Assembly: GCA_023443225.1 (NCBI GenBank)
Contig: JAEZVF010000076.1
Span: 1 to 58,025 of the forward strand
Source of the DNA: Bacillota bacterium
GTDB taxonomy: Bacteria; Bacillota; Clostridia; Lachnospirales; Lachnospiraceae
DNA: 58,025 nucleotides
Direction of reading: 5' to 3'
The first letter of the stretch is position 1. Each line of letters begins with the position of its first letter. This document shows positions 42,046 to 50,601 of the stretch, piece after piece. The notes beneath the pieces were generated by a model. That model did no database searches, was not told the DNA's origin, and was given only the letters and a program-made list of their open reading frames with translations. A program made the position numbers and the translations under genes.

Positions 42046-42555
42046 ATGAAACGTACAATCATTGATGCTAGTCAGCTAGAATTAGAAGATAAAGTAGTAT
42101 CAATTAAACGTGTAACGAAAGTAGTTAAAGGTGGACGTAATTTCAGATTTACAGCATTAGTAGTTGTTGGTGACAATAACGGACACGTAGGTGCAGGTTT
42201 AGGAAAAGCATCTGAAATTCCAGAAGCGATTCGCAAAGGAAAAGAAGATGCTATAAAGAAATTAATTACTCTTCCAATCGATGAAAATGGAAGCGTACCA
42301 CATGATTATATTGGAAAATTCGGTAGTGCCTCCGTGTTATTAAAGCGCTCACCAGAAGGTACCGGTGTTATCGCTGGAGGTCCAGTTCGTAATGTACTTG
42401 AACTTGCAGGCTTCAAGAATATTCGTACGAAATCACTTGGCTCCAATAATAAACAAAACGTAGTTTTAGCTACAATCGAAGGCTTAAGTCAATTAAAAAC
42501 TCCAGAAGAAGTAGCAAAACTTCGTGGAATTTCTGTTGAAGAGCTGTTAGGTTAG
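42046..42555 (+). CDS. rpsE: 30S ribosomal protein S5
   Basis: This 169-residue protein is important for mRNA helicase activity and decoding accuracy. It has an N-terminal double-stranded RNA-binding fold (KVVKGGRNFRFTALVVVGD) and a conserved GGPVRNVLELAGFKNIRTKSLGS region. AAGGAGG precedes the ATG. It lies between rplR and rpmD. Confidence 0.97.
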   Translation: MKRTIIDASQLELEDKVVSIKRVTKVVKGGRNFRFTALVVVGDNNGHVGAGLGKASEIPEAIRKGKEDAIKKLITLPIDENGSVPHDYIGKFGSASVLLKRSPEGTGVIAGGPVRNVLELAGFKNIRTKSLGSNNKQNVVLATIEGLSQLKTPEEVAKLRGISVEELLG

Positions 42556-42567
42556 GAGGGGCATAAG

Positions 42568-42750
42568 ATGGCAGAAAAATTAAAAATCACTTTAGTTAAG
42601 TCTACTATTTGCTCAATCCCGAAGCATAAGAAAACAGTGGAAGCATTAGGACTTCGCAAACTTAATAAAACTGTTGAAATGCCGGATAATGCAGCAATAA
42701 GAGGCATGATTAACCAAGTAAGACATTTAGTAAAGGTTGAAGAGATATAA
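42568..42750 (+). CDS. rpmD: 50S ribosomal protein L30
   Basis: This 60-residue protein has the KSTICSIPKHKKTVEALGLRK segment typical of L30, given here as IPKHKKTVEALGLRK, and ends with the MINQVRHLVKVEE segment. AGGAGGGG precedes the ATG. Length is standard. It is 12 bp after rpsE and 28 bp before rplO. Confidence 0.97.
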   Translation: MAEKLKITLVKSTICSIPKHKKTVEALGLRKLNKTVEMPDNAAIRGMINQVRHLVKVEEI

Positions 42751-42778
42751 TTACTAAAAAAGCAAGGAGGTGTAATCA

Positions 42779-43219
42779 ATGAATTTATCAGAATTAAGAC
42801 CAGCTGATGGCTCAAAACAAAGTGGAAACTTTAGAAAAGGCCGTGGACATGGTTCAGGAAATGGTAAAACTGCAGGTAAAGGTCATAAAGGCCAAAAAGC
42901 CCGTTCAGGAGCTCCTAGAATAGGTTTTGAAGGTGGTCAGACCCCTTTATTCAGAATAATACCGAAAAGAGGTTTTACTAATAGAAATACAAAAGAAATC
43001 ATTGCAGTTAACGTAGACAGATTAAATAGATTTGAAGATGGTGCTGTTGTTACCATTGAATCCTTAATGGAAATCGGTATCATTAGTAACCCAAAAGATG
43101 GTGTTAAGATTCTTGGAAATGGAGAACTTACTAAGAAGCTTGATGTTAAAGTGAATGCATTTAGTGAAAGTGCAAAACAAAAAATTCAAGCGCTTGGTGG
43201 AAATGCTGAGGTGATTTAG
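42779..43219 (+). CDS. rplO: 50S ribosomal protein L15
   Basis: This 146-residue protein acts late in 50S assembly. The N-terminal half is a flexible Gly/Arg/Lys-rich tail (GRGHGSGNGKTAGKGHKGQKARSG, in part GHGSGNGKTAGKGHKGQ). The C-terminal globular part has FEGGQTPLFRIIPKRGF. AAGGAGGTG precedes the ATG. secY begins 3 bp after its stop. Confidence 0.97.
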   Translation: MNLSELRPADGSKQSGNFRKGRGHGSGNGKTAGKGHKGQKARSGAPRIGFEGGQTPLFRIIPKRGFTNRNTKEIIAVNVDRLNRFEDGAVVTIESLMEIGIISNPKDGVKILGNGELTKKLDVKVNAFSESAKQKIQALGGNAEVI

Positions 43220-43222
43220 GAT

Positions 43223-44545
43223 ATGTTTAAGACGCTCCGAAATGCTTTTAAGATTAAGGATATAAGAAGTAGGTTAGTGTTTACTTTTATTGCACTTATT
43301 ATTGTAAGGCTAGGCTCTCAACTTCCTGTACCAGGTATCGATAGAGAATATTTTCAACAGTGGCTCGGACAACAAACTTCTTTAGGATTCTTTGATACTT
43401 TAACAGGCGGTTCATTTACGCAAATGTCAATATTCGCTTTAAGTATTACACCTTATATTACATCTTCCATTATCATGCAATTGTTGACCATAGCGATCCC
43501 GAAACTGGAAGAACTCCAGAAAGAAGGCGAGGATGGAAGAAAGAAAATTGCTGAAATGACAAGATATGTCACTGTTGCATTAGCGTTGATTTCATCTACA
43601 GCAATGGCTATCGGTTTTGGCAATGCATTAGAAGGAGGTTCTACCTTTTCTAATGTAGCTGTCCTTGTAGCATCTTTTACAGCTGGTTCAGCTTTCCTCA
43701 TGTGGTTAGGTGAAAGAATTACCGATAAGGGTGTTGGTAATGGTATTTCAATTATCTTGTTAATCAATATCGTTTCTGATATGCCAAATGATATAACAAC
43801 ATTGTATAATACATTTATTGCTGGTGCATCCAATGTAATGAAGGCAGTTATAGCAGGAATAATTATTGTTGCTGTTATTGTTGCGGTTATTGTCTTTATT
43901 ATAATTTTGCAGAATGCAGAGAGAAAGATTCCTGTTCAGTATGCAAAAAAAGTTCAAGGTAGAAAAATGGTTGGAGGACAGTCTTCTCATATTCCATTAA
44001 AAGTTAATACAGCAGGTGTTATACCTGTAATTTTTGCCGGCTCTTTAATGCAGTTTCCAATCATTGTATCTGGATTTTTCGGAGTAACACCTGCCAGAGC
44101 GCATTTTTGGCCTAAGGTATTATACTTACTGAATCAAAATGCATGGTGTAACTTCAAAAGCTGGGGTGAATTTAAATACACTTTGGGATTATTAATCTAT
44201 ATTGCTTTAGTTATCTTTTTCGCATATTTCTATACTTCAATTACATTTAATCCAATTGAAATATCAAATAATATGAAGAAGCAAGGTGGATTTATACCTG
44301 GTATCCGTCCTGGAAAACCTACTACCGAATATTTAACTAAAGTACTCAATAGTGTCATTTTAATTGGTGCAATCGGACTTACCGTTGTGTGTGTTGTTCC
44401 TATCTTCTTTTCAGGCGCATTTAACGCACAAGTATCATTTGGTGGCACATCGTTAATCATCGTGGTTGGTGTTGTTCTTGAAACAATGAAGCAAGTTGAA
44501 TCACAGATGCTCGTACGTCACTACAAAGGATTTTTGAATGATTAA
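43223..44545 (+). CDS. secY: Protein translocase subunit SecY
   Basis: A 440-residue inner membrane protein, the pore of the Sec translocon. It has ten membrane segments and the SITPYITSSIIMQLLTIAIP plug-region signature. Basic cytoplasmic loops follow segments 6 and 8 (for example IRPGKPTTEYL). Length is standard. It sits between rplO (3-bp gap) and adk, as in the usual spc operon, so ribosome and export pathway are co-expressed. Confidence 0.97.
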   Translation: MFKTLRNAFKIKDIRSRLVFTFIALIIVRLGSQLPVPGIDREYFQQWLGQQTSLGFFDTLTGGSFTQMSIFALSITPYITSSIIMQLLTIAIPKLEELQKEGEDGRKKIAEMTRYVTVALALISSTAMAIGFGNALEGGSTFSNVAVLVASFTAGSAFLMWLGERITDKGVGNGISIILLINIVSDMPNDITTLYNTFIAGASNVMKAVIAGIIIVAVIVAVIVFIIILQNAERKIPVQYAKKVQGRKMVGGQSSHIPLKVNTAGVIPVIFAGSLMQFPIIVSGFFGVTPARAHFWPKVLYLLNQNAWCNFKSWGEFKYTLGLLIYIALVIFFAYFYTSITFNPIEISNNMKKQGGFIPGIRPGKPTTEYLTKVLNSVILIGAIGLTVVCVVPIFFSGAFNAQVSFGGTSLIIVVGVVLETMKQVESQMLVRHYKGFLND

Positions 44546-44580
44546 TTGACATAATAAACTGACATAAATTGATTTGTGAA

Positions 44581-44599
44581 GGCGGGGCTCTGCTCCGCC
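44581..44599 (+). other. GC-rich hairpin between secY and adk
   Basis: GGCGGGGC and GCTCCGCC form an 8-bp stem (one G-U pair) with a 3-nt loop, in a strikingly GC-rich run for this AT-rich genome. It lies 41 bp before adk and could be an attenuator or processing site. No T tract follows. Confidence 0.55.
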
Positions 44600-44639
44600 A
44601 TTTGCAGATTATTCTTATAAGTAGCGGGAGGAGACCATT

Positions 44640-45284
44640 ATGAAAATTATAATGTTAGGTGCACCAGGGGCCGGTAAAGGTACGCAAGCAAAAAAAATAG
44701 CTGCGAAATACAATATACCTCATATCTCGACTGGAGATATTTTTAGAGCCAATATTAAGAATGGTACTGAGCTTGGAAATAAAGCAAAAACTTTTATGGA
44801 TCAAGGATTGTTAGTTCCAGATGAATTAGTTGTTGACCTTGTTGTGGATCGTGTGAAACAAGAGGATTGTTCCCGCGGTTATGTACTAGACGGATTTCCA
44901 AGAACGATTCCACAGGCGGAAGCATTAGATGCAGCCTTAGCAAAGATCAATGAAAAAATGGATTATGCAGTTAATGTTGAAGTTCCAGATACTAATATTG
45001 TTAACCGTATGTCTGGTAGAAGGGCATGCATATCCTGTGGTGCTACATATCATATTGTACATATACCTACAAAAGTTGAAGGGATATGTGATGTTTGTGG
45101 TGGAGAGTTAGTTTTACGTGATGATGATAAACCAGAGACTGTTATTAAACGTTTAAATATTTATCATGAACAGACACAACCTCTGATTGAGTATTATACC
45201 AATCATGGTATTTTAGTAGAAGTTGATGGTACTTTAGATATGGATGTAGTTTTTAATGCTATTATAAAAGTTATCGAAAAATAA
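44640..45284 (+). CDS. adk: Adenylate kinase
   Basis: A 214-residue enzyme converting ATP and AMP to two ADP. The P-loop is GAPGAGKGTQA (7-17). The LID domain is the Gram-positive, zinc-bearing type with CISCGATY and CDVCGG, four Cys ligands at about 130-153. The NMP-binding DGFPRT is near residue 84. GGGAGGAG precedes the ATG. It lies between secY and map in the conserved spc-end order. Confidence 0.97.
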   Translation: MKIIMLGAPGAGKGTQAKKIAAKYNIPHISTGDIFRANIKNGTELGNKAKTFMDQGLLVPDELVVDLVVDRVKQEDCSRGYVLDGFPRTIPQAEALDAALAKINEKMDYAVNVEVPDTNIVNRMSGRRACISCGATYHIVHIPTKVEGICDVCGGELVLRDDDKPETVIKRLNIYHEQTQPLIEYYTNHGILVEVDGTLDMDVVFNAIIKVIEK

Positions 45285-45338
45285 GTATTATAGTAAAAAA
45301 GATACCGAATGCGTATCATGAAAGAAAGCGTGAAAGAA

Positions 45339-46097
45339 ATGCCAGTAACAATTAAGTCTGAAAGAGAAATAGAATTAATGAGAGAGGCTGGAAGAATTTT
45401 AGCTGTTGTACATGAAGAGCTTGAAAAATTGATAAGGCCTGGAATCTCAACTCTAGATATTGACAAAAAAGCGAATGAAATTATCCGAAGCTATGATTGT
45501 ATTCCATCCTTTTTAAATTATAACGGATATCCTGCCTCTGTCTGCACTTCAGTAAATGAGCAGGTAGTTCATGGGATTCCTAATAAAAAGACGATATTAC
45601 AAGAAGGAGACATTATTAGTTTAGATGCAGGCGTAATTTATAAGGGTTATCACTCCGATGCTGCAAGGACCTGGGCGGTAGGGGAAATAAGCGAAGAAGC
45701 AAAAAAATTAATAAAAGTTACCGAACAAAGCTTTTATGAAGGTATTAAATTTGCAAAAGCAGGCAATCATTTACATGAGATATCAGCTGCCATAGAAGAA
45801 TATGTAGAATCCTTTGGTTATTCTGCGGTAAGAGACCTGGTTGGACATGGTATCGGAACTCATTTACATGAGGAACCCCAGATCCCAAACTTTAGACAGA
45901 AAAGAAGAGGTATCCGATTGGAGCCTGGAATGACACTGGCTATTGAACCTATGATTAATGAAGGCCGTTATGATGTCTATTGGGAAGACGATGATTGGAC
46001 TGTTGTTACTGATGATGGATCTTTATCAGCGCATTATGAGAATACGGTTCTTATTACAGGTGGGGAACCTGAAATTCTATCCATCCGTAAGAATTAA
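45339..46097 (+). CDS. map: Methionine aminopeptidase, type I
   Basis: A 252-residue metalloenzyme that removes the initiator Met. Metal ligands are Asp in LDAGVIYKGYHSDAAR, His in GHGIGTHLHEEP, Glu in AIEPMINEG and Glu in YENTVLI. I place the start at ATG 45339, where family similarity begins (MPVTIKSEREIELM), although its ribosome binding site is weak; in-frame ATGs at 45309 and 45318 are alternatives. It follows adk by about 54 bp. Confidence 0.95.
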   Translation: MPVTIKSEREIELMREAGRILAVVHEELEKLIRPGISTLDIDKKANEIIRSYDCIPSFLNYNGYPASVCTSVNEQVVHGIPNKKTILQEGDIISLDAGVIYKGYHSDAARTWAVGEISEEAKKLIKVTEQSFYEGIKFAKAGNHLHEISAAIEEYVESFGYSAVRDLVGHGIGTHLHEEPQIPNFRQKRRGIRLEPGMTLAIEPMINEGRYDVYWEDDDWTVVTDDGSLSAHYENTVLITGGEPEILSIRKN

Positions 46098-46172
46098 AGT
46101 AGTTAGATACAGGGAATAAAGCTTACACATCCTGATGGAAAGCTCGTAATTATGAGCAAGCGGGAGTCTATT

Positions 46173-46451
46173 ATGTTTGAATATGAATTTGGTACTATGG
46201 TTATTTCAAAAGCCGGTCATGATAAAGGTCAATACTTTATCATATTGGAATCAGATTCTGAATATGTATATTTATCAGACGGCAAATTTAGAACTGTTGA
46301 AAAACCAAAGAAAAAGAAGAAGAAGCATGTTCAATGTATTCATTATTACGATGAAAGTCTTAAGAATAAAAAAGCAGAGAACGAGCGGATTATGAATGAA
46401 GATGTGAAACGGGCTATTAAACTATTTAAGAATAAGCAGATAACAAATTAA
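46173..46451 (+). CDS. KOW-domain RNA-binding protein (L14e-like)
   Basis: A 92-residue protein with an N-terminal KOW-type beta domain (about residues 5-45: GTMVISKAGHDKGQYFIIL) and a long basic tail with a run of Lys residues (KPKKKKKKH). Similar genes sit between map and infA in many clostridia, so it is probably a ribosome-associated factor. Start at ATG 46173, with GGGAG 6 bp upstream; an ATG at 46152 in frame has no such site. Molecular role unknown. Confidence 0.85.
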   Translation: MFEYEFGTMVISKAGHDKGQYFIILESDSEYVYLSDGKFRTVEKPKKKKKKHVQCIHYYDESLKNKKAENERIMNEDVKRAIKLFKNKQITN

Positions 46452-46553
46452 GTTATTATTAGAACTCATTTTTAAATAATTTAATAATTTGTGATTGTTG
46501 TCTTAGATATTCCGAAATGAAAACGGCGTATCTTAAATCATGGAGGTGAAATA

Positions 46554-46772
46554 ATGTCAAAGACCGATGTAGTAGAAATCGAAGGAACTGTTATTGAAAA
46601 ATTACCAAACGCAATGTTTCAGGTAGAATTGGAAAATGGACATAAGGTGCTTGCTCATATTAGTGGAAAGCTTCGTATGAATTTCATTAAAATTGTACCG
46701 GGTGACAAAGTAACCCTAGAACTCTCACCATATGACTTAACAAAAGGAAGAATTATTTGGAGAGATAAATAA
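46554..46772 (+). CDS. infA: Translation initiation factor IF-1
   Basis: A 72-residue OB-fold factor that binds the 30S A site during initiation. It has KTDVVEIEGTVIEKLPNAMFQVELENGH, in part VIEKLPNAMFQVELENGH, and ends with DLTKGRIIWRDK. GGAGGTG precedes the ATG. It precedes rpmJ, which has its own promoter. Confidence 0.98.
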   Translation: MSKTDVVEIEGTVIEKLPNAMFQVELENGHKVLAHISGKLRMNFIKIVPGDKVTLELSPYDLTKGRIIWRDK

Positions 46773-46853
46773 ATTACTCACAGCTAATATTTATTTTATT
46801 CATGAAAAATTTTAATGTAAGATTGAAATGAATAAAAAATATTATAAATTTAC

Positions 46854-46882
46854 TTGATTTATTATAACTATAGTGTTATAAT
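46854..46882 (+). promoter_or_regulatory. Sigma-A promoter of rpmJ and the alpha operon
   Basis: TTGATT (46854-46859) and TATAAT (46877-46882) are separated by 17 bp, and rpmJ starts 35 bp downstream. This gives independent transcription of the downstream alpha genes. Confidence 0.85.
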
Positions 46883-46917
46883 TACAGACGGACTTTTTTT
46901 GAAAGGAGTGAATTACT

Positions 46918-47031
46918 GTGAAAGTAAGGTCATCAGTAAAACCAATCTGCGAAAAGTGTAAGATTATTAAAAGAAAAGGAAGTATCAGAGTAATCTGTGA
47001 AAATCCAAGACACAAACAAAGACAAGGCTAA
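46918..47031 (+). CDS. rpmJ: 50S ribosomal protein L36
   Basis: A 37-residue ribosomal protein starting at GTG with GAAAGGAGTG upstream. It has the zinc-binding pattern Cys11, Cys14 and Cys27 with His32 (MKVRSSVKPICEKCKIIKRK as the first 20 residues). It closes the infA-rpmJ pair. A 475-bp gap with hairpins separates it from rpsM, which is unusual. Confidence 0.96.
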   Translation: MKVRSSVKPICEKCKIIKRKGSIRVICENPRHKQRQG

Positions 47032-47506
47032 TATACAATAGGAGAAGCAGAGCCATATGATTTGGCGGTCTTCGATTGTTTTATATATCATAGTACTTGC
47101 TTTTTGTGTTACAATCTGCATTTTGCAATTGTGATATTGTGAACAATTAATCAGCACGCGGTGCTGATTAATCAGAGTTTCTTCGAAACTCCCAGATGGA
47201 ATTCCATTTGTGGTAAGATTTCTTTGAACTCTGTGGGAATTGTTTTGAATTCGTGTCATTATCATGAATTTAGCAGACGGGGGAATTCTGTCCCTTTGTT
47301 TGTCACAATTTAAAGCGGCTGTGCAATGAAACACTAGGAAGTGTTGTTATTGCAAAAATTAATTAATTCATATTTTTAAAAGTAGCATTTATCAACAAGA
47401 GTGAGAACATAGGAAGTATACATTTCACTTATGTAGGTGTGATACACTTACATATGATACAGATTATATTCGCTCTTATTACAATCAACGGAGGTGTAAT
47501 ACGCAC
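47032..47506 (+). other. Hairpin-rich gap between rpmJ and rpsM
   Basis: This 475-bp stretch holds no plausible gene. It has a perfect 12-bp stem (47146-47157 with 47161-47172, 3-nt loop), a 7-bp stem (GAGTTTC/GAAACTC, 47175-47191), a bulged hairpin at 47322-47354 and a structured 80-nt leader just before rpsM. In most relatives rpmJ and rpsM are close. Confidence 0.8.
47397..47477 (+). promoter_or_regulatory. Candidate rpsM leader RNA structure
   Basis: AAGAGTGA (47397-47404) pairs with TCGCTCTT (47470-47477, one G-U). Inside it TATGTAGGTGT (47430-47440) pairs with ACACTTACATA (47444-47454) with a GAT loop. The structure ends 13 bp before the rpsM ribosome binding site and could regulate translation of the alpha genes. 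Confidence 0.6.
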
Positions 47507-47875
47507 ATGGCTCGTATCAGTGGTGTAGATTTACCAAGAGAGAAACGTGTAGAAATCGGACTTACTTACATTTATGGTATCGGTAGAGTAAGCGCAAACC
47601 GCATTCTTCAACAAGCAAATGTTAATCCTGACACACGTGTTAGAGATTTAACTGACGAAGAAGTAGGTAGAATTCGTGATGTTATTGATGAGTCACAAAC
47701 AGTTGAAGGTGATTTACGTAGAGAAATCGCGCTTAATATTAAGAGACTTCAGGAAATTGGATGTTATAGAGGAATCCGTCATAGAAAAGGCCTTCCAGTT
47801 CGCGGTCAAAAAACCAAGACGAATGCAAGAACTAGAAAAGGACCAAAGCGTACAGTTGCAAATAAGAAGAAATAG
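47507..47875 (+). CDS. rpsM: 30S ribosomal protein S13
   Basis: A 122-residue protein of the 30S head that contacts tRNA and forms intersubunit bridges. It has MARISGVDLPREKRVEIGLTYIYGIG, in part VDLPREKRVEIGL, and RHRKGLPVRGQKTKTNARTRKGP, in part LPVRGQKTKTNARTRKG. GGAGGTG precedes the ATG. It begins the alpha operon proper. Confidence 0.97.
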   Translation: MARISGVDLPREKRVEIGLTYIYGIGRVSANRILQQANVNPDTRVRDLTDEEVGRIRDVIDESQTVEGDLRREIALNIKRLQEIGCYRGIRHRKGLPVRGQKTKTNARTRKGPKRTVANKKK

Positions 47876-47906
47876 GTAATTAAAATCCAATAGGAGGGTT
47901 TGTTAA

Positions 47907-48302
47907 ATGGCTAAAAAGTTAACAAAGAAAGTGGCTAAGAAACGTGTTAAGAAAAGCGTCGATCGTGGACAGGCACATATTCAGTCATCTTTTAACAATA
48001 CAATTGTTACTCTGACAGATGCAGAAGGCAATGCTCTTTCATGGGCAAGCGCAGGTGGTTTAGGATTCAGAGGTTCTAGAAAATCAACCCCTTATGCAGC
48101 ACAGATGGCAGCAGAAACCGCAGCAAAGGCAGCGTTAGTACATGGTTTGAAATCTGTTGATGTTATGGTTAAAGGTCCGGGTTCAGGAAGAGAAGCAGCA
48201 ATTCGTGCGCTTCAGGCTTGCGGAATTGAAGTAACCAGTATTAAGGATGTCACTCCGGTTCCACATAACGGATGTAGACCACCAAAACGCAGAAGAGTCT
48301 AA
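47907..48302 (+). CDS. rpsK: 30S ribosomal protein S11
   Basis: A 131-residue protein of the 30S platform near the mRNA exit. It has the HIQSSFNNTIVTLTD segment, the WASAGGLGFRGSRKSTPYAAQ region and the conserved PHNGCRPPKRRRV end. Length is standard. AGGAGGG precedes the ATG. It is 31 bp after rpsM. Confidence 0.98.
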   Translation: MAKKLTKKVAKKRVKKSVDRGQAHIQSSFNNTIVTLTDAEGNALSWASAGGLGFRGSRKSTPYAAQMAAETAAKAALVHGLKSVDVMVKGPGSGREAAIRALQACGIEVTSIKDVTPVPHNGCRPPKRRRV

Positions 48303-48318
48303 TAGGAGGTAAGTAACG

Positions 48319-48915
48319 ATGGCAAGAGACATGGGTCCTGTATTAAAGAAATGTAGATCACTTGGACTAGAGCCTGCATTTTTAGGTATCGACAAGAAAT
48401 CTAATAGAACATCCGCAAGAGCTGGCAAAAAAGTCAGTGAATATGGATTACAATTAAGAGAAAAACAAAAAGCTAAATTTATATATGGAGTTCTGGAAAA
48501 ACCTTTCAGAAACAACTTTGAAAAAGCACAGAAGATGAAAAATGGTACTGCAGGCGAGAACTTATTAATCATTCTTGAATTGAGATTGGACAATATATTG
48601 TTCCGTTTAGGTTTTGGAAGAACAAGAAGTGAAGCTAGACAGATCGTTGATCACAAACATGTACTTGTAAATGGTAAATGTGTAAATATTCCATCTTATC
48701 AGGTGAAAGCAGGAGACGTTATTGAAATTAAAGAAAAATTCAAGAGCGCTCAGAGATATAAAGATGTATTAGAGGTTACAGCTGGTAGACTTACTCCAGC
48801 TTGGCTTGAAGTAAATCATGAAACTCTAACTGGTACAGTAAAAGAGATTCCTTCAAGAGACCAAATCGATGTTCCGGTAAATGAAATGCTTATCGTCGAG
48901 TTGTATTCTAAGTAA
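48319..48915 (+). CDS. rpsD: 30S ribosomal protein S4
   Basis: A 198-residue primary rRNA-binding protein of the 30S body, with an S4 RNA-binding domain (about 88-150, LELRLDNILFRLGFGRTRSEARQ as LRLDNILFRLGFGRTRSEA). A single Cys near the N-terminus (KKCRSLG) shows the zinc-less form. AGGAGGT precedes the ATG. In B. subtilis rpsD is unlinked to this operon, so its place between rpsK and rpoA is the clostridial arrangement. Confidence 0.97.
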   Translation: MARDMGPVLKKCRSLGLEPAFLGIDKKSNRTSARAGKKVSEYGLQLREKQKAKFIYGVLEKPFRNNFEKAQKMKNGTAGENLLIILELRLDNILFRLGFGRTRSEARQIVDHKHVLVNGKCVNIPSYQVKAGDVIEIKEKFKSAQRYKDVLEVTAGRLTPAWLEVNHETLTGTVKEIPSRDQIDVPVNEMLIVELYSK

Positions 48916-48956
48916 TCATTAATCGTATCATAATAACCCATAAGGAGGGTCCTATT

Positions 48957-49916
48957 GTGTTTGATTTTGAGAAACCAAAAATTGAAATTGCAGAAATTTC
49001 TGAAGATAAAAAATTTGGACGTTTTGTAGTAGAACCTTTGGAACGAGGATACGGTACAACCTTGGGTAATTCATTAAGACGAATTATGCTTTCATCTTTG
49101 CCCGGAGCTGCTGTCAGTCAAATTAAGATTGACGGAGTTGTACATGAATTTAGTGCTATTCCTGGTGTTAAAGAGGATGTTACCGAGATCATCATGAATA
49201 TCAAAAGTCTGGCAATTAAAAATACTAGTGAAACAAATGAACCAAAGACTGCTTATATTGAGTTTGAAGGTGAAGGTGTTGTTACAGCAGGAGATATCCA
49301 AGCTGATCCGGATATAGAGATTCTTAACCCTGATTTAGTAATTGCTACACTAAATGGCGGTACAGACAGCAAATTGTATATGGAAATAACCATAACAAAA
49401 GGTAGAGGCTATATTAGTGCGGATAAGAATAAGAGTGATGATTTCCCAATTGGGGTAATTCCGATTGATTCCATCTACACTCCTGTAGAACGCGTTAATT
49501 TAACTGTTGAAAATACCCGTGTTGGTCAAATCACAGATTTTGATAAGCTCACACTTGATGTTTACACAAATGGAACTTTAGTGCCGGATGAAGCAGTTTC
49601 CTTAGCAGCTAAGGTTTTAAGCGAACATCTTAATTCTTTTATCGATTTATCTGAAAATGCAAAAACCGCTGAGATCATGGTGGAAAAGGAAGATAATGAG
49701 AAAGAAAAAGTTCTGGAAATGAATATAGATGAATTGGAATTATCCGTTCGTTCTTATAATTGTTTAAAGAGAGCTGGAATTAATACAGTAGAAGAATTAA
49801 CAAATAAAACTTCTGAAGATATGATGAAGGTTAGAAATCTTGGCCGTAAGTCATTAGAAGAAGTACTTGCAAAGTTAAAAGAGCTTGGTTTATCACTAAA
49901 CACAAGCGATGACTAA
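48957..49916 (+). CDS. rpoA: RNA polymerase subunit alpha
   Basis: A 319-residue subunit that dimerises to assemble RNA polymerase. The N-terminal domain holds the RRIMLSSLPGAAV dimer motif. The C-terminal domain (about 245-315, LELSVRSYNCLKRAGINTVEELTNKT, in part RSYNCLKRAGINTVEEL) binds UP elements and activators. It starts at GTG 48957 with GGAGGG upstream. Length is typical of Firmicutes. It lies between rpsD and rplQ. Confidence 0.98.
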   Translation: MFDFEKPKIEIAEISEDKKFGRFVVEPLERGYGTTLGNSLRRIMLSSLPGAAVSQIKIDGVVHEFSAIPGVKEDVTEIIMNIKSLAIKNTSETNEPKTAYIEFEGEGVVTAGDIQADPDIEILNPDLVIATLNGGTDSKLYMEITITKGRGYISADKNKSDDFPIGVIPIDSIYTPVERVNLTVENTRVGQITDFDKLTLDVYTNGTLVPDEAVSLAAKVLSEHLNSFIDLSENAKTAEIMVEKEDNEKEKVLEMNIDELELSVRSYNCLKRAGINTVEELTNKTSEDMMKVRNLGRKSLEEVLAKLKELGLSLNTSDD

Positions 49917-49942
49917 TAACAGAAGTTAAAGGAGGGTAAAAA

Positions 49943-50479
49943 ATGGCAGGCTATAGAAAACTTGGAAGAACTTCCAGTCAAAGAAAAGCATTGCTTAGAA
50001 ATCAGGTAACGAACCTGTTATATCACGGAAAAATCGTTACTACTGAAGCAAAAGCGAAAGAAATTCGCAGAATTGCTGAAGGAATGATTGCATTAGCTGT
50101 GAAAGAAAAAGATAATTTTGAAACAGTAAAAGTAACTGCTAAAGTTGCTCGTAAGGATAAAGATGGTAAGAGAGTGAAGGAAGTTGTTGACGGTAAGAAA
50201 GTTACTGTATATGACGACGTTGAAAAAACAATTAAGAAGGATAGCGCATCCCGCCTTCATGCAAGAAGACAGATGTTAAAATTCCTTTATCCTGTAACTG
50301 AAGTACCAAAAGAAGTAGCTGGTAAGAAAAGAAACACAAAAGAAGTTGATGTTACAGATAAGTTATTTGATGAAATCGCTCCTAAGTATACAAATCGTAA
50401 CGGTGGTTATACAAGAATCGTTAAGATTGGTCAACGTAAAGGCGATGCAGCAATGGAAGTATTGATTGAATTAGTATAA
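49943..50479 (+). CDS. rplQ: 50S ribosomal protein L17, with long insertion
   Basis: A 178-residue L17, about 50-60 residues longer than the typical protein (about 115-125). The N-terminal MAGYRKLGRTSSQRKALLRNQ, the LHARRQMLKFLY helix and the GGYTRIVKIGQRKGDAAMEVLIEL end are conserved, the last in part as GGYTRIVKIGQRKGDAA. Extra residues lie at about 56-100 (KDKDGKRVKEVVDGKKVTVY) and 118-134. This matches what is known for Lachnospiraceae and supports the taxonomic guess. AAGGAGGG precedes the ATG. A terminator follows. Confidence 0.95.
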   Translation: MAGYRKLGRTSSQRKALLRNQVTNLLYHGKIVTTEAKAKEIRRIAEGMIALAVKEKDNFETVKVTAKVARKDKDGKRVKEVVDGKKVTVYDDVEKTIKKDSASRLHARRQMLKFLYPVTEVPKEVAGKKRNTKEVDVTDKLFDEIAPKYTNRNGGYTRIVKIGQRKGDAAMEVLIELV

Positions 50480-50499
50480 TCAAATAATGAATAAATAAA

Positions 50500-50536
50500 A
50501 AAGTTGCTTCATTCAGAGATTGATTGAAGCAACTTT
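50500..50536 (+). terminator. Terminator of the ribosomal operon
   Basis: AAAGTTGCTTCA (50500-50511) pairs perfectly with TGAAGCAACTTT (50525-50536), followed by a T-rich run. It ends the alpha operon after rplQ. Confidence 0.9.
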
Positions 50537-50601
50537 ACTATTTTATTTATGTTTTAATATGTAAGTAATGGTAAATAAATTTGATGCTGGTTTAATTGAT
50601 G

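Noticed and set aside
46933..47334. Minus-strand open frame covering rpmJ and the following gap
   Set aside because: It runs antisense through rpmJ, has no ribosome binding site and matches nothing.
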